Below the pieces are notes generated by a model. It was given only the letters and a program-made list of their open reading frames with translations. It was not told the origin of the DNA and did not search any database. A program made the position numbers and the translations under genes. From an uncultured Roseburia sp. (lineage in GTDB: Bacteria > Bacillota > Clostridia > Lachnospirales > Lachnospiraceae), in contig CANRYS010000002.1 of assembly GCA_947644305.1 (NCBI GenBank), positions 186,001 to 250,000 on the forward strand: a stretch of DNA of 64,000 bases, in the 5' to 3' direction. The stretch's first letter is position 1. Each line of letters opens with the position of its first letter. Positions 1-10,704 of this stretch are shown here, piece after piece.

Positions 1-2
1 TT

Positions 3-941
3 CCTTACGCTACGGGAGAGAACCTTGGAAGGTGTTATGATTACACCGAAGGAAAAGAGATTTATAAAGAATACCTTGCCGGGCTGGTGAAGCATTCTTT
101 TGAAGGGAAAAAGATTGCACTGGATATGTCCAATGGATCGGCCTCTCGCATCGCAGGAAAAATATTTGAAAAACTGGGCGCGGAGGTACATACGACAGGA
201 GATACCCCGGATGGAATGAATATAAACCGACACTGCGGATCGACACATATCGAGAATTTGCAGAAACTGGTAAAAGATACCGATGCGGATGCGGGCTTTG
301 CCTATGACGGAGATGCAGATCGATGTATCGCTGTCAATGAGAAGGGTGAGGTGGTCACAGGAGATCATATCATGTATCTGTGCGGTGTTTATCTGAAAGA
401 GCAGGGGCTGCTCAAAGATGACATGGTAGTCACAACTGTGATGTCCAATATGGGACTTTATAAGGCCTTTGACCGTGCCGGGATACGGTATCAGCAGACC
501 GCAGTGGGAGATAAATATGTCTGTGCCAGTATGATGGAACATGGTTATGTATTGGGAGGAGAACAATCCGGCCATGTGATTTTCAAAGAACATGCTGTCA
601 CAGGAGATGGAATCCTTACTTCTCTGATGATTATGGAAGCCATGCTCTCAAAGGGAAAACAGCTTTCCGAGCTGACAGAAGATCTCAAGATCTATCCTCA
701 GCTACTGGTAAATATGCGGGTGAAGGATAAAATGGTAGCCAGAGAGGATGAAGATGTCATCTTGGCAGCCAGAGAAGTAGAAGCTGCATTGGGAGACGAG
801 GGGAGGCTTCTTCTGCGGGAGAGCGGAACCGAGCCACTTATACGGGTTATGGTAGAAGCAAAGACCGACGCGCTGTGCAAAGAAAACGTTGACAGAATTC
901 TGGACGTTTTGAGGGCAAAAGGGCATGAAGCCGAGAAGTAA
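3..941 (+). CDS. glmM: Phosphoglucosamine mutase, 5' truncated by the window edge
   Basis: GlmM converts glucosamine-6-phosphate to glucosamine-1-phosphate for UDP-GlcNAc and peptidoglycan synthesis in the cytosol. The frame is open from base 3, so the N-terminal part with the phosphoserine loop lies outside the window; the GTG at 87 is internal, not a start. Visible family marks are the metal-binding loop DGDADRC, the sugar-binding loop GGEQSGH, and the C-terminal phosphate-binding RESGTEPLIRVM. These fit GlmM better than a general phosphomannomutase. The next gene starts 26 bases downstream on the same strand, so they may be cotranscribed. Identification is by family knowledge; truncation is seen directly. 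Confidence 0.9.
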   Translation, partial: PYATGENLGRCYDYTEGKEIYKEYLAGLVKHSFEGKKIALDMSNGSASRIAGKIFEKLGAEVHTTGDTPDGMNINRHCGSTHIENLQKLVKDTDADAGFAYDGDADRCIAVNEKGEVVTGDHIMYLCGVYLKEQGLLKDDMVVTTVMSNMGLYKAFDRAGIRYQQTAVGDKYVCASMMEHGYVLGGEQSGHVIFKEHAVTGDGILTSLMIMEAMLSKGKQLSELTEDLKIYPQLLVNMRVKDKMVAREDEDVILAAREVEAALGDEGRLLLRESGTEPLIRVMVEAKTDALCKENVDRILDVLRAKGHEAEK

Positions 942-967
942 ATGAATGCGAAGAAAGGAAAAACGAG

Positions 968-2110
968 ATGAAGGGTGCTTATTACACAAAACAGTATCGT
1001 AATGTATTTGCCGAGTGTGGATATTCACAAGAAGAAATTGATAAAAAATTAAAAGCTGCGTTCCATACTGTATTTTATGGTCCGGAGGGTGAAAAGTTTT
1101 ATTTTGAAGCCGGAGATGATATGGGATACTTTGAGGATACAGGAAATTTTGATGCCAGAACAGAGGGCATGTCCTATGCTATGATGATGTGTGTCCAGAT
1201 GGATATGAAAAATGAATTTGACCGCGTCTGGAAGTGGGCGAGGACTTATATGTATATGGAAGAGGGCTACAACAAAGGATATTTTGCCTGGTCCTGCCAG
1301 ACCGATGGAACCAAGAATGACCATGGGCCTGCACCAGACGGGGAAGAGTTCTTTGCTATGGCGCTTTTCTTTGCGTCCCACCGCTGGGGAGATGGAGAGG
1401 GGATCTTCAATTATTCCCAGGAGGCAAGAAATATCCTTAGTGCTTGCATACATAACGGTGAAAAGGAGCCTGGGGATCCGATTATGGAACCGGAGAATTA
1501 TCTGATTCGTTTTATCCCCAGTCGTAAATTCAGTGATCCTTCTTATCACTGTCCCCATTTTTATGAGCTGTTTGCCCTGTGGGCAAATGAAGAGGACCGG
1601 GAATTTTGGAAAAAAGCAGCACAAGCCAGTCGTGAGTACTTGAAAAAAGCCTGCCATCCAGAGACCGGGTTAGCGGCAGAGTACGCTTATTATGACGGAA
1701 CCCCGTATCCGGAAGAACAGGATGTCTTTGGCGGCCGCCATGACTGGTACTACAGTGATTCTTACCGGGTGATCGCCAATATTGGTCTGGATTATGAATG
1801 GTTTGCACCGGAAGACTGGAACAAGGAGAACAACAATAAGGTTCAGAAATTCTTTATGGAGACCCACCGCGGGGAAGATTTTATGACCTACGAGATCGAC
1901 GGCACCGTTCTTGATCAGCCGGCCCTTCATCCCGTGGCGATCATAGCCACCAATGCCCAGGCATCTCTGGCAGCAGATGGGCCTTATGCCAAGGAGTGTG
2001 TGGAGCGGTTCTGGAACACACCTCTTCGCACCGGCGAGAGAAGATATTATGACAACTGCTTGTATCTGTTCGCCCTGCTGGCGCTGAGTGGGAACTACCG
2101 GGTGTGGTAA
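968..2110 (+). CDS. GH8 reducing-end xylose-releasing exo-oligoxylanase (Rex)
   Basis: This 380-residue protein has no signal peptide and matches glycoside hydrolase family 8 enzymes of the Rex type (EC 3.2.1.156), which remove xylose from the reducing end of imported xylo-oligosaccharides. The expected general acid is E66 in ARTEGMSY and the base is D264 in YYSDSYRV; both positions agree closely with the known Bacillus halodurans Rex residues. HRWGDGEGIFNYS and FIPSRKFSDPSYH also fit the family. The length is normal (about 380-390). The start ATG follows an AAAGGA-type ribosome site. No xylose transporter or isomerase is adjacent, so its link to glmM looks positional only. Confidence 0.88.
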   Translation: MKGAYYTKQYRNVFAECGYSQEEIDKKLKAAFHTVFYGPEGEKFYFEAGDDMGYFEDTGNFDARTEGMSYAMMMCVQMDMKNEFDRVWKWARTYMYMEEGYNKGYFAWSCQTDGTKNDHGPAPDGEEFFAMALFFASHRWGDGEGIFNYSQEARNILSACIHNGEKEPGDPIMEPENYLIRFIPSRKFSDPSYHCPHFYELFALWANEEDREFWKKAAQASREYLKKACHPETGLAAEYAYYDGTPYPEEQDVFGGRHDWYYSDSYRVIANIGLDYEWFAPEDWNKENNNKVQKFFMETHRGEDFMTYEIDGTVLDQPALHPVAIIATNAQASLAADGPYAKECVERFWNTPLRTGERRYYDNCLYLFALLALSGNYRVW

Positions 2111-2246
2111 GTCGTGAGTCGGGTAATGAAAATAGCCTGCCTGCAGGGAATTTTCTGACTTGTTTCAAAAACGAAAAAAATGGGAATGCTTTTAAGAGCT
2201 TGCCTTTTAAAACAAATTTAGAAATCATATATGGAGGAATAAGAAC

Positions 2247-3566
2247 ATGAGTTACAAAGTAGAGAATCTTGAAAACAGTATGGCAAAGATCACGATAGAG
2301 GTAAGTGTAGAGGATTTTGAGGCGGCTATGGTCAAATCCTATCATAAGAATAAGGGTAAGATCTCGATCCAGGGCTTCCGTAAGGGAAAAGCGCCGAGAA
2401 AAATGATCGAGAAGCTTTATGGTCCTGAAATCTTCTATGAGGATGCCGCTAATTTTGCGATACCGGAGGCATATGAAGCAGCGGCGAAGGAGTGCGGTCT
2501 TGAGATCGTATCCCGCCCGGAGATTGATGTGGAAGACATCGGAAAAGATAAGCCTTTTGTATTTACAGCAACCGTTGCCGTGAAGCCAGAGGTAGAGCTG
2601 GGAGATTACAAGGGAATTGAGGTAGAAAAGCAGGAAATCAAGGTATTGGCAGCGGATGTCAATGCGGAGATCGACCGTGTACGTGAGCAGAATGCCCGTA
2701 TCATGACGGTAGAAGACAGAGAGATCAAAAAAGATGACATCGCAGTTATTGACTTTGAGGGATTTGTAGACGGTGAGGCATTTGAAGGTGGCAAGGGAAC
2801 CGATTATTCCCTGACCATCGGAAGCCATTCCTTTATTGATACCTTTGAAGACCAGTTGATCGGTAAGAAAACTGGTGATAAAGTGGATGTCAATGTTACG
2901 TTCCCAGAGGAATATCACGAAGCAAGCCTGAAGGGAAAACCGGCTTTGTTCAAGGTGGAGATCAAGGAAGTGAAAGTCAAAGAGCTTCCGAATCTGGATG
3001 ATGAATTTGCCAGTGAGGTTTCTGAATTCGATACGTTGAAGGAATACAAGGCAAGTGTCAAAAAGACTTTGACAGACAGAAGAAAAGCTCAGGTGAAGAC
3101 AGAGAAAGAAAATAAGGTTCTCCAGAAGGTTGTAGAGAACGCAAAGGTTGAGCTTCCGGCTCCGATGGTAGATGAGCAGGTATCCCAGATGGTAAATGAG
3201 TTTGCTTCTCGCCTTCAGCAGCAAGGGCTTTCCATCGAGCAGTATATGCAGATGACAGGCATGCAGCCTCAGGCGCTGATGGATCAGATGAGACCGGAGG
3301 CGGAGACGCGTATTAAGACCCGGCTTGTCCTGGAGGCAGTGGCTGATGCGGAAGAGATCAAGGCAACGGATAAGGACATTGACAAAGAGCTGGAGAAAAT
3401 GGCTGAGATGTACAGAATGGAAGTAGATAAGCTCAAAGAGATGGTTGGAGATGCTGAAAAAGAGCAGATGTCCAAGGATGTTGCCGTACAAAAGGCAGTG
3501 GATCTTCTGGTAAAAGAATCTGTTGAGGTCGAGGCCTCTGATAAGGTGGAAGAAGAGGCAGAGTAA
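2247..3566 (+). CDS. tig: Trigger factor, ribosome-associated chaperone and prolyl isomerase
   Basis: Trigger factor binds ribosomal protein L23 at the exit tunnel and holds nascent chains. The 439-residue length is normal. The N-terminal domain carries the ribosome-binding signature GFRKGKAPR (about residues 43-51). An FKBP-type isomerase domain follows at about 165-245 (DFEGFVDGEAFEGG to VEIKEVKVKEL), then the helical C-terminal domain with an acidic tail. The start follows a clear GGAGG about 7 bases upstream. Being first in tig-clpP-clpX-lon-engB is the usual Firmicutes proteostasis arrangement. Confidence 0.97.
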   Translation: MSYKVENLENSMAKITIEVSVEDFEAAMVKSYHKNKGKISIQGFRKGKAPRKMIEKLYGPEIFYEDAANFAIPEAYEAAAKECGLEIVSRPEIDVEDIGKDKPFVFTATVAVKPEVELGDYKGIEVEKQEIKVLAADVNAEIDRVREQNARIMTVEDREIKKDDIAVIDFEGFVDGEAFEGGKGTDYSLTIGSHSFIDTFEDQLIGKKTGDKVDVNVTFPEEYHEASLKGKPALFKVEIKEVKVKELPNLDDEFASEVSEFDTLKEYKASVKKTLTDRRKAQVKTEKENKVLQKVVENAKVELPAPMVDEQVSQMVNEFASRLQQQGLSIEQYMQMTGMQPQALMDQMRPEAETRIKTRLVLEAVADAEEIKATDKDIDKELEKMAEMYRMEVDKLKEMVGDAEKEQMSKDVAVQKAVDLLVKESVEVEASDKVEEEAE

Positions 3567-3604
3567 CACGGTACATGAATGTTATGTAGATGGAGGAAAA
3601 AGAT

Positions 3605-4198
3605 ATGGCTTTAGTTCCTTATGTCATTGAGCAGACGAGCCGGGGTGGCGAACGCTCTTATGATATATATTCTAGATTGCTCCGGGAAAGGATCATTTTT
3701 CTTGGGGATGAGGTAAATGATGCGACAGCAAGCCTTGTGGTAGCTCAGATGTTGTTTTTGGAATCTGAGGACCCAGGCAAGGATATTAACCTGTATATTA
3801 ACAGCCCTGGCGGCTCAGTGACAGCCGGCATGGCGATCTACGATACAATGAATTATGTAAAATGTGACGTCTCTACGATCTGTATGGGACTTGCAGCGAG
3901 CATGGGAGCCTTCCTGCTTTCCAGTGGCGCCAAAGGAAAGAGGCTTGCACTGCCCAATGCGGAGATTATGATTCATCAGCCATCTGGAGGAGCAAAAGGA
4001 CAGGCGACGGAGATTCAGATCGTGGCGGAGAACATTCTGAAAACAAAGAAAAAGCTGAATGAGATTCTCGCTGCCAATACGGGTCAGACTGTGGAAAAGA
4101 TTGCTGAGGATACCGAACGGGATAACTTTATGTCTGCTGAGGAAGCGCTTCAGTATGGACTTGTTGACCGGATTCTTGTCAATCACGAATCGAAATAA
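3605..4198 (+). CDS. clpP: ATP-dependent Clp protease proteolytic subunit
   Basis: ClpP forms the tetradecameric serine-peptidase barrel that works with ClpX, encoded next door. The catalytic triad is visible as S99 (GLAASMGA), H124 (MIHQPSGG) and D173 (ERDNFMSA). The glycine-rich [11 protein letters not shown] segment forms the oxyanion region. The open frame begins at 3590, but that ATG overlaps the Shine-Dalgarno sequence GGAGG; the ATG at 3605 is correctly spaced and gives the standard [11 protein letters not shown] start and a 197-residue protein. It follows tig by 38 bases. Confidence 0.97.
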   Translation: MALVPYVIEQTSRGGERSYDIYSRLLRERIIFLGDEVNDATASLVVAQMLFLESEDPGKDINLYINSPGGSVTAGMAIYDTMNYVKCDVSTICMGLAASMGAFLLSSGAKGKRLALPNAEIMIHQPSGGAKGQATEIQIVAENILKTKKKLNEILAANTGQTVEKIAEDTERDNFMSAEEALQYGLVDRILVNHESK

Positions 4199-4204
4199 TA
4201 GTTG

Positions 4205-4246
4205 TGGTGCCACCATTTTTTTGGGTGGCACCATGTGCTTTTTTAT
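4205..4246 (+). terminator. Hairpin terminator between clpP and clpX
   Basis: A perfect 10-bp inverted repeat (TGGTGCCACC at 4205-4214, GGTGGCACCA at 4224-4233) with a 9-base T-rich loop is followed by TGTGCTTTTTTAT. This is a rho-independent terminator or attenuator that would lower clpX expression relative to tig-clpP. Seen directly; function is inferred. Confidence 0.85.
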
Positions 4247-4291
4247 CTTTTAGAAACTTTATACGCTTTTAGCGCAGAAAGGGAGAATTTT

Positions 4292-5584
4292 ATGGCAGGA
4301 AGAAACAATGACAATCAGACATCCTTTCGCTGTTCTTTTTGCGGAAAGACAGAAAAACAGGTTCGCAAACTGATTGCTGGACCGACAGGTGTCTATATAT
4401 GTGACGAGTGTACGGAGCTCTGCGAAGAGATTCTCGCAGAGGAATACCAGGAAATGTATGGTGGGGATGATGTGGAAGAGGTGGAGATCAATCTGCTGAA
4501 GCCAAAGGAGATCAAGGAATTTCTGGACGAATATGTCATCGGTCAGGACGAGGCAAAAAAAGCGCTGTCAGTGGCGGTTTACAATCACTATAAGCGGGTT
4601 ATGTCTGCCGCGGATATGGACGTGGAACTCCAGAAGAGCAATATTCTTATGATCGGTCCTACCGGTTCTGGAAAAACGTATCTGGCACAGACCCTCGCTA
4701 AAGTACTGAATGTGCCTTTTGCCATCGCGGATGCGACGACGCTGACCGAGGCGGGGTATGTCGGTGAGGACGTAGAAAATATTCTGTTGAAGATCATACA
4801 GGCGGCAGATTATGATATTCCCCGTGCTGAGCACGGAATCATTTATATCGATGAGATCGATAAGATCACGAAAAAGTCAGAAAATGCATCCATCACCAGA
4901 GATGTGTCCGGTGAGGGCGTGCAGCAGGCTCTGCTTAAGATCTTGGAGGGAACAGAAGCCAGTGTTCCACCCCAGGGGGGAAGAAAACATCCCCAGCAGG
5001 AGTTTTATCATATTGATACGACGAATATACTTTTTATATGTGGTGGCGCTTTTGACGGACTGGATAAGATCATCGGTTCGAGGATCGACAAGAAGTCCAT
5101 CGGTTTCAATGCGGAGATTTCAGATAAAACAGATTCCAATATTGGAGATCTGTTCCGCCAGGTGTTGCCTCAGGATCTGGTGAAGTTTGGTATCATTCCA
5201 GAGTTTGTAGGACGTGTGCCGGTGACTGTCAGCCTGGATCTTTTGGACGAGGAGGCGTTGACCCAGATTCTTGTGAAGCCGAGAAATGCCATTACGAAAC
5301 AATATCAAAAGCTTTTGGAACTGGATGGCATCCGCCTCACCTTTGAAGAAGAGGCTGTGCGGGAGATCGCCCGTCAGTCCATCGAGCGTAAGACAGGGGC
5401 GAGAGGACTTCGTGCCATCATCGAGAACTGTATGATGGATTATATGTTTGAGCTCCCCTCCAGGGAGGATGTGAAGGAGTGCCGGATCACAAAGGCTGTT
5501 GTGGATAAAGAAGGAATTCCGGAATTGATCGGACAGGATGACCAGGTGATCCTTTTGGAAGAAAAGACTGGGGAAAGTGCCTGA
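4292..5584 (+). CDS. clpX: ATP-dependent Clp protease ATP-binding subunit ClpX
   Basis: ClpX is the AAA+ unfoldase that feeds substrates to ClpP. The 430-residue protein opens with the C4 zinc-binding domain (C14, C17, C37, C40), then has Walker A GPTGSGKT, pore loop GYVGEDVE, Walker [10 protein letters not shown], the RKH-type loop GGRKHPQQ, the ClpP-docking IGF loop ([10 protein letters not shown]) and sensor 2 (TGARGLRAI). The frame is open upstream to 4202, but that stretch runs through the terminator; the ATG at 4292 has a GGGAG ribosome site and gives the standard N-terminus. Confidence 0.97.
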   Translation: MAGRNNDNQTSFRCSFCGKTEKQVRKLIAGPTGVYICDECTELCEEILAEEYQEMYGGDDVEEVEINLLKPKEIKEFLDEYVIGQDEAKKALSVAVYNHYKRVMSAADMDVELQKSNILMIGPTGSGKTYLAQTLAKVLNVPFAIADATTLTEAGYVGEDVENILLKIIQAADYDIPRAEHGIIYIDEIDKITKKSENASITRDVSGEGVQQALLKILEGTEASVPPQGGRKHPQQEFYHIDTTNILFICGGAFDGLDKIIGSRIDKKSIGFNAEISDKTDSNIGDLFRQVLPQDLVKFGIIPEFVGRVPVTVSLDLLDEEALTQILVKPRNAITKQYQKLLELDGIRLTFEEEAVREIARQSIERKTGARGLRAIIENCMMDYMFELPSREDVKECRITKAVVDKEGIPELIGQDDQVILLEEKTGESA

Positions 5585-5630
5585 CAGGCGACATTGTGGT
5601 ACAAAGGGAAGAATGGAGGAACAAGATGTC

Positions 5631-7940
5631 ATGGATGAACAAATGAAAACATTGCCAATCATCGCATTGAAAGGAATGACAATTCTACCGGGAATGCTGG
5701 TTCATCTGGATGTGAATCGTGATATCACAAAGCGGGCAGTAGATGAGGCAATGGCGGAAAACAGCATTATTTTCATTACGAGCCAGAAAGATGACCGGGT
5801 AGAACTGCCCCTTTATTCAGATGTAGAGAGTATTGGCGTCGTGGCAAGGATACGGCAGGTCATAAAGCTGGAAGATAATGTGATCCGAATTCTGGTTTCT
5901 ACGAGACAGAGAGGGACACTGACCGCCCTTGTTCAGAATGAGCCATTTTTGATAGGAGATGTCGTATTTTACGATAAGACGGCAGCAGCAGAAAATATTC
6001 GTGAGATCGAATATACTGCCATGTGCCGGGATATAAAGGATATGTATACCCTTTATCTGGGTCAGAATCCAAGTGCGGGAAGAAGCGCTTATGAGAAGAT
6101 CCAGAAAGAGAATGATCTGGACATTCTGCTGGATCTCATCGCCATGCATATTCCGATGGATCTGGAAAAACGCCAGCAGGTTCTGGAGTGCTTTGATGTG
6201 GAAAACCGCTTTTATCTGGTTTCTGAATATCTTGCTAGAGAGATTGATATCCTTAAAATTCGTGCTGACTATAAGACCAAAGTCAAATCCGAAGTGGATA
6301 AAAACCAGAAGGAATATTTTCTTCGGGAGCAGATGAAGGTTATCCGGGATGAGCTGGGTGAGGGAGCCGGCAGCTATGAGGAGAAATACCGAGAAAAGTT
6401 GGAGCAGCTTATCTGTTCTGATGAGATCAGGGAAAAGCTGGAGGAAGAGATAAAGAGACTTGACAGCCTTCCTTCTAGTTCATCGGAGAGTTCTGTGACA
6501 CGGGATTATATCGAGACGCTACTGGATCTGCCCTGGGATAAGATGGATGAATCTAGCCAGGATCTTCTGCGGGCTCAGGAGGTTTTGGATGAGGATCACT
6601 ACGGACTGGAAAAGGTCAAAGAGAGAATTCTTGAATTTCTTGCGGTCCGAAAACTGAATGCCAAAGGTGAGGCGCCCATCGTATGTCTGGTGGGTCCTCC
6701 GGGGACAGGAAAGACCTCTATCGCTAGATCCGTGGCTCGCGCCCTGGAGAAGAAATACGTGCGGATTTGTCTGGGTGGTGTCCGGGACGAAGCGGAGATT
6801 CGGGGACACCGCCGGACCTATATCGGTGCTCTGCCAGGACGGATCATCGACGGTCTCAAACGGTCTGGGGTAAAAAATCCATTGATGCTACTAGATGAGA
6901 TCGATAAGGTGAGCAGTGACTATAAAGGGGATACCTCTTCGGCACTTCTTGAAGTGCTGGACCCGGAACAGAATCAGCATTTTACCGATCACTATGTAGA
7001 GCTGCCGGTGGACCTGTCGGAAGTGTTGTTTTTGTGTACCGCCAATACGGTGGATACGATACCCAGACCTCTGTTAGACCGTATGGAGATCATCGAGATC
7101 TCAGGCTATACGGAAAATGAAAAGTTTCATATTGGAAAACAATACCTGATCCCCAAACAGATCGAAAAGAATGGATTGAAAAAATCAAACCTGTCCATTA
7201 ATGATAAAGCGCTGCGTGATATCATAAGCTATTATACCAGGGAGGCGGGAGTCCGCGGACTGGAGCGTCAGATCGGCAGGATCTGTCGGAAGACCGCGAG
7301 GCAGATCGTGAATGGAGAGACGGAAAAACTGCGGGTGTCCGGAAAAAATCTAAAGGAAATCCTTGGGAAGCGACGCTATACGAATCTAAAAGCCAATGCA
7401 GAGGATGAGATCGGCATTGTGCGGGGGCTCGCCTGGACACAGGTGGGAGGAGATACCCTGGAGATCGAGGTCAATATCATGCCGGGGGAGGGAAATCTGA
7501 TCCTCACCGGGCAACTGGGAGATGTGATGCAGGAGTCTGCCCGCATCGCCCTCAGTTTTGTTCGCTCGATCTGCAAAAAAGATAACGAGTATTTCAAAGA
7601 GCACGACATCCATGTGCACGTTCCTGAGGGGGCTGTGCCAAAGGACGGACCGTCTGCCGGTATTACGATGGCCACAGCACTGTATTCTGCTATCGAAGAG
7701 AAAAAAGTGGATGCCAGAACCGCTATGACGGGAGAAGTGACACTTCGGGGAAGAGTACTGCCCATCGGAGGTCTAAAAGAAAAACTTCTGGCGGCCAGAC
7801 TGGCCGGGATCACCCGGGTTATCGTGCCAAAAGAAAATGAACCCGATGTACAGGAACTGGAAGAAGAGATCACCGGGGGAATGGAGATCGTTTTTGCCGG
7901 CGAGATGAAAAAGGTACTGGATACCGCAGTAGTGGGATAG
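5631..7940 (+). CDS. lon: ATP-dependent protease Lon (LonA type)
   Basis: Lon degrades damaged and short-lived regulatory proteins. It has an N-terminal substrate-binding domain (about residues 1-200), a helical linker, an AAA+ module with Walker [10 protein letters not shown] and Walker B LLLDEIDK, and a C-terminal Ser-Lys peptidase. The dyad is S675 (PKDGPSAGI) and K718 (GGLKEKLL), 43 residues apart as in B. subtilis and E. coli Lon. Start choice is uncertain: ATG 5631 has GGAGGA about 10 bases upstream (769 residues), ATG 5613 has a weak closer site (775 residues), and GTG 5577 would overlap clpX. Confidence 0.95.
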   Translation: MDEQMKTLPIIALKGMTILPGMLVHLDVNRDITKRAVDEAMAENSIIFITSQKDDRVELPLYSDVESIGVVARIRQVIKLEDNVIRILVSTRQRGTLTALVQNEPFLIGDVVFYDKTAAAENIREIEYTAMCRDIKDMYTLYLGQNPSAGRSAYEKIQKENDLDILLDLIAMHIPMDLEKRQQVLECFDVENRFYLVSEYLAREIDILKIRADYKTKVKSEVDKNQKEYFLREQMKVIRDELGEGAGSYEEKYREKLEQLICSDEIREKLEEEIKRLDSLPSSSSESSVTRDYIETLLDLPWDKMDESSQDLLRAQEVLDEDHYGLEKVKERILEFLAVRKLNAKGEAPIVCLVGPPGTGKTSIARSVARALEKKYVRICLGGVRDEAEIRGHRRTYIGALPGRIIDGLKRSGVKNPLMLLDEIDKVSSDYKGDTSSALLEVLDPEQNQHFTDHYVELPVDLSEVLFLCTANTVDTIPRPLLDRMEIIEISGYTENEKFHIGKQYLIPKQIEKNGLKKSNLSINDKALRDIISYYTREAGVRGLERQIGRICRKTARQIVNGETEKLRVSGKNLKEILGKRRYTNLKANAEDEIGIVRGLAWTQVGGDTLEIEVNIMPGEGNLILTGQLGDVMQESARIALSFVRSICKKDNEYFKEHDIHVHVPEGAVPKDGPSAGITMATALYSAIEEKKVDARTAMTGEVTLRGRVLPIGGLKEKLLAARLAGITRVIVPKENEPDVQELEEEITGGMEIVFAGEMKKVLDTAVVG

Positions 7941-7980
7941 GTATTTTAGTAGGACACGAGCTAGAGAAAAGGAGAATGGG

Positions 7981-8577
7981 ATGGTCATCCGATCACTGGA
8001 ATTAGAGACAGTTTGTGGCATTACCAGCAAGCTGCCACAGAATGATAAAATTGAGCTTGCCTTCTGGGGAAGATCCAATGTGGGAAAATCTTCCCTCATC
8101 AATACTCTGATGAACCGCAAAGGGTTTGCCAGAATATCTTCCCAGCCGGGCAAGACCCAGACGATCAATTATTATAATGTGAATGATGTATGTTATATGG
8201 TAGATCTGCCCGGCTACGGCTATGCGAAAGTGTCGAAGGAGACGGCGGCAAAATGGATGAAGATGATCGAGAAGTACCTGGATACCTCCCAGGCTCTGCG
8301 GGTAGTATTTCTTCTCATTGACATCCGCCACGAGCCCTCGGCAAATGATGTGAAGATGTATCAGCTACTTTTATCCAAGGGATTTAATCCGTTGATCATC
8401 GCTACAAAAGCGGATAAGATCAGTAAAAATGCCCGAAGCCGGCACATTTCTATGATTCGCAAGAAGCTGCAGTTGGTGGAGGGAACGCCAGTTATCCCTT
8501 TTTCTGCCCAGAACAGGGAGGGAAAGGATGAGATCTGGGAGTATATCGATACCTTTGTAAAGGAGATTCCATTATGA
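7981..8577 (+). CDS. engB: Ribosome biogenesis GTPase EngB/YsxC/YihA
   Basis: This GTPase acts in assembly of the 50S subunit. The 198-residue single G-domain has the expected motifs in order: G1 GRSNVGKSS, a G2 threonine in KTQTINYY, G3 [11 protein letters not shown]4 TKAD and G5 SAQ. The start has an AAGGAG site. It sits 40 bases after lon, the usual position in Firmicutes, and overlaps the next gene by four bases (ATGA), which suggests translational coupling. Confidence 0.95.
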   Translation: MVIRSLELETVCGITSKLPQNDKIELAFWGRSNVGKSSLINTLMNRKGFARISSQPGKTQTINYYNVNDVCYMVDLPGYGYAKVSKETAAKWMKMIEKYLDTSQALRVVFLLIDIRHEPSANDVKMYQLLLSKGFNPLIIATKADKISKNARSRHISMIRKKLQLVEGTPVIPFSAQNREGKDEIWEYIDTFVKEIPL

Positions 8578-9479
8578 ATCAGAAAACAAAGCATACGATT
8601 GAGAATGTAGTGGAAGAGATCGCTGATAATTACGAAAGGGAGCCTCTGTTTTCTACCAAACAGGGCAAGAACATGCCGGAGAGAAAGGTTATCATTGACG
8701 CTTTATTGGAGCTGCGCCTGGTGATGTTTCCTGGGTATTTTGGGGAGCAGGATGCCACAAGAGGACTGCCGAAATACTTCGTGGGTGACCGACTGCTTTG
8801 GATTTACAACATGCTCTGTGAGCAGATCGCCTGCGCCTTCGCCTATTATGAGGACGAAGAGGTGCTTAGGGCAGAATCTCTGGAGGGAAATCCAGATGAA
8901 AAAAATAAGGAACGGGCAGAACAGATCTGCCGTGAATTTTTTGAACAGCTTCCCCACATCCAGAAATTGCTCCTGAAAGATGTGCAGGCAGGATTTGACG
9001 GGGACCCGGCGGCACAGAGCAAGGAGGAGATCATTTTTTCCTATCCCGGCGTATTCGCTATCTTTGTCTACCGCATCGCCCACGAGTTTTACATACGGAG
9101 CGTACCGTACATACCGAGGATTATGACCGAATATGCCCACGCTAAGACGGGCATCGATATCCATTCTGGTGCCGACATCGGAGAATGTTTTTTCATTGAC
9201 CACGGTACCGGCATCGTTATCGGTGAAACTACCATCATCGGAAATAACGTGAAACTTTATCAGGGCGTTACTCTGGGAGGACTTTCCACCCGAGGTGGTC
9301 AGAAGCTTTCCGGTACGAAGCGCCACCCTACTATCGAAGACAATGTGACGATCTATTCCAATGCGTCGATCCTGGGCAGCGACACGGTCATCGGGAAGAA
9401 TTCCGTCATAGGCGGCAACACTTTTATCACAGAGTCCGTTCCGGAAAACTCCCGCGTCAGTTTCCAGAAGCCGGTTTAG
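8574..9479 (+). CDS. Serine O-acetyltransferase (EpsC/SrpH type)
   Basis: The enzyme transfers acetyl from acetyl-CoA to L-serine, giving O-acetylserine for cysteine synthesis. The 301-residue protein has an all-helical N-terminal domain (about 1-180) and a left-handed beta-helix of hexapeptide repeats (about 185-290). Key visible residues include the catalytic-type histidine in FIDHGTG and the acetyl-CoA face [20 protein letters not shown]. The long N-terminal domain fits the EpsC class rather than short CysE. Its start codon overlaps the engB stop (ATGA). No cysteine synthase gene is adjacent. Confidence 0.9.
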   Translation: MNQKTKHTIENVVEEIADNYEREPLFSTKQGKNMPERKVIIDALLELRLVMFPGYFGEQDATRGLPKYFVGDRLLWIYNMLCEQIACAFAYYEDEEVLRAESLEGNPDEKNKERAEQICREFFEQLPHIQKLLLKDVQAGFDGDPAAQSKEEIIFSYPGVFAIFVYRIAHEFYIRSVPYIPRIMTEYAHAKTGIDIHSGADIGECFFIDHGTGIVIGETTIIGNNVKLYQGVTLGGLSTRGGQKLSGTKRHPTIEDNVTIYSNASILGSDTVIGKNSVIGGNTFITESVPENSRVSFQKPV

Positions 9480-9513
9480 TACAACGAATGTTTTTGATAT
9501 ATTCGTTGTACTA
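9477..9513. terminator. Palindrome at the convergent gene ends
   Basis: Thirteen-base perfect arms (TAGTACAACGAAT at 9477-9489 and its complement at 9501-9513) enclose an 11-base T-rich loop. The left arm includes the stop codon of the serine acetyltransferase, and the palindrome sits between convergent genes, so it probably ends transcription from both sides. There is no long T-run directly after it on the plus strand. Confidence 0.7.
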
Positions 9514-9514
9514 A

Positions 9515-9913
9515 TTATGCCCGCAGAATTTTTTCATAAATCAAACCTACAATAAACCATAGGGGGGCATAATCCAGCCGGATTAGCCCCTTGATATTAT
9601 GTTTGGCGTCACTGTAATCCCAAGGGCAGCAGTGATTTTTTTTAAGCAGTTTTCCAGTCCCGTATTCCGTGGCAAAAATGCAGGTGGTATACACCATTCC
9701 GCGCACTACCACATTTACATTTTTCATTGCCCTTGAAATCGGTTTGATCAGGGATGCCATACCGTAGATGGGGAACATCCACATGGAAGTTCGGCAGGTG
9801 TATTCTTTATTTTTATGGGAAAATATGGAGTGTAACCCGGTCCAGAGGCACTCAAACCCCCATCCGTATACCCCACATTTGATGAAATTTTTAGTGGAAT
9901 CCTGTACTTTCAT
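9515..9913 (-). CDS. Small membrane protein of the CmpB-like putative ABC permease family
   Basis: The 132-residue protein is hydrophobic with about three to four membrane segments and ends in WDYSDAKHNIKGLIRLDYAPLWFIVGLIYEKI, characteristic of the ABC_trans_CmpB family (PF06541), common in clostridia and of unknown true function. The frame extends to 9955, but the ATG at 9913 has a strong GAGGAGG ribosome site six bases upstream and is preferred. It is convergent with the serine acetyltransferase and divergent from the two-component genes. No ATPase is adjacent, so a transport role is only by family name. Confidence 0.72.
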   Translation of the reverse strand: MKVQDSTKNFIKCGVYGWGFECLWTGLHSIFSHKNKEYTCRTSMWMFPIYGMASLIKPISRAMKNVNVVVRGMVYTTCIFATEYGTGKLLKKNHCCPWDYSDAKHNIKGLIRLDYAPLWFIVGLIYEKILRA

Positions 9914-10008
9914 AAAACCCTCCTCAAATGTCGTATAACTGATTATAGTTTGCACAGAAACGGGGATTTTATTTCGTCAATTGTGAAAAAAGAAAAAGGG
10001 AGAAGATC

Positions 10009-10704
10009 ATGAAGATAGCTATTGTTGAGGATGAAAAAAAATGGCAACACATCGTGAAAAGAGAGATTGAAAGCTATTATGGAACGAATATAAAAATAGA
10101 TGTTTTTTCCACGGGAGAAGAATTTCTAGAGAAAAAGGAACATTATCAGATTGTATTTATGGATATAGAATTGCCGGGAAAAGATGGTTTTGCCGTCTCT
10201 AAAGAATATACAGAGCAGGTATCGGAAACAGTTTTAGTCATCATATCGAGTCATACGGAATTGTGTCGTCTGGGATATCGGATCAATGCCTTTCGATACA
10301 TCGACAAGCTTTATCCTAAAGAGATAAGAGAAGCATTGGTCAGTGCAGAGCAGGCGCTGCGGCGGTATAAAAGAATTATTTTAAAAGTTTCTGGAATGAA
10401 AGAACAGCACGTATGCTGCAAGGATATTTTTTATTTTGAAGCGGCCAATCACAATGTCAGAGTGAAGATTGGACAGGAACTTTTTGAGTGCAGGGAGAAG
10501 ATTGGAAATCTTGCCAGGTCATTAGAAGAATTTGGGTTTTATCCGGTGCACAGGGGGTATTTGGTAAATCTTGACCATATAAAACTAGTTGGCAGTAAAG
10601 AGATCATTCTGGATAATGGAGATAGACTTCCTATTAGCCGGCGCAGATATTCAGACTTAAAAATAAGACATCTTCAATGGAGATTTGAAAATGCAAATGC
10701 TTAG
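10009..10704 (+). CDS. LytTR-type response regulator (AgrA/ComE-like)
   Basis: This 231-residue cytosolic transcription factor pairs with the kinase encoded next. The receiver domain (about 1-118) has acidic residues E7 and D8, phospho-acceptor D52 in FMDIELPG, a switch serine in VIISSH and the conserved lysine in YIDKLYP. The LytTR DNA-binding domain (about 125-228) shows FYPVHRGYLVNLDHIK and LPISRRRYSDLK. Such regulators usually control bacteriocin, toxin or surface-protein genes in response to a peptide. It overlaps the kinase gene by 14 bases. A candidate operator lies at 11800-11829. Base composition is AT-richer than the block upstream. Confidence 0.92.
   Translation: MKIAIVEDEKKWQHIVKREIESYYGTNIKIDVFSTGEEFLEKKEHYQIVFMDIELPGKDGFAVSKEYTEQVSETVLVIISSHTELCRLGYRINAFRYIDKLYPKEIREALVSAEQALRRYKRIILKVSGMKEQHVCCKDIFYFEAANHNVRVKIGQELFECREKIGNLARSLEEFGFYPVHRGYLVNLDHIKLVGSKEIILDNGDRLPISRRRYSDLKIRHLQWRFENANA

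Noticed and set aside
1941-3569. 542-codon minus-strand frame opposite tig
   Set aside because: It is an antisense shadow of the trigger factor gene; composition is not protein-like and it has no family motifs.
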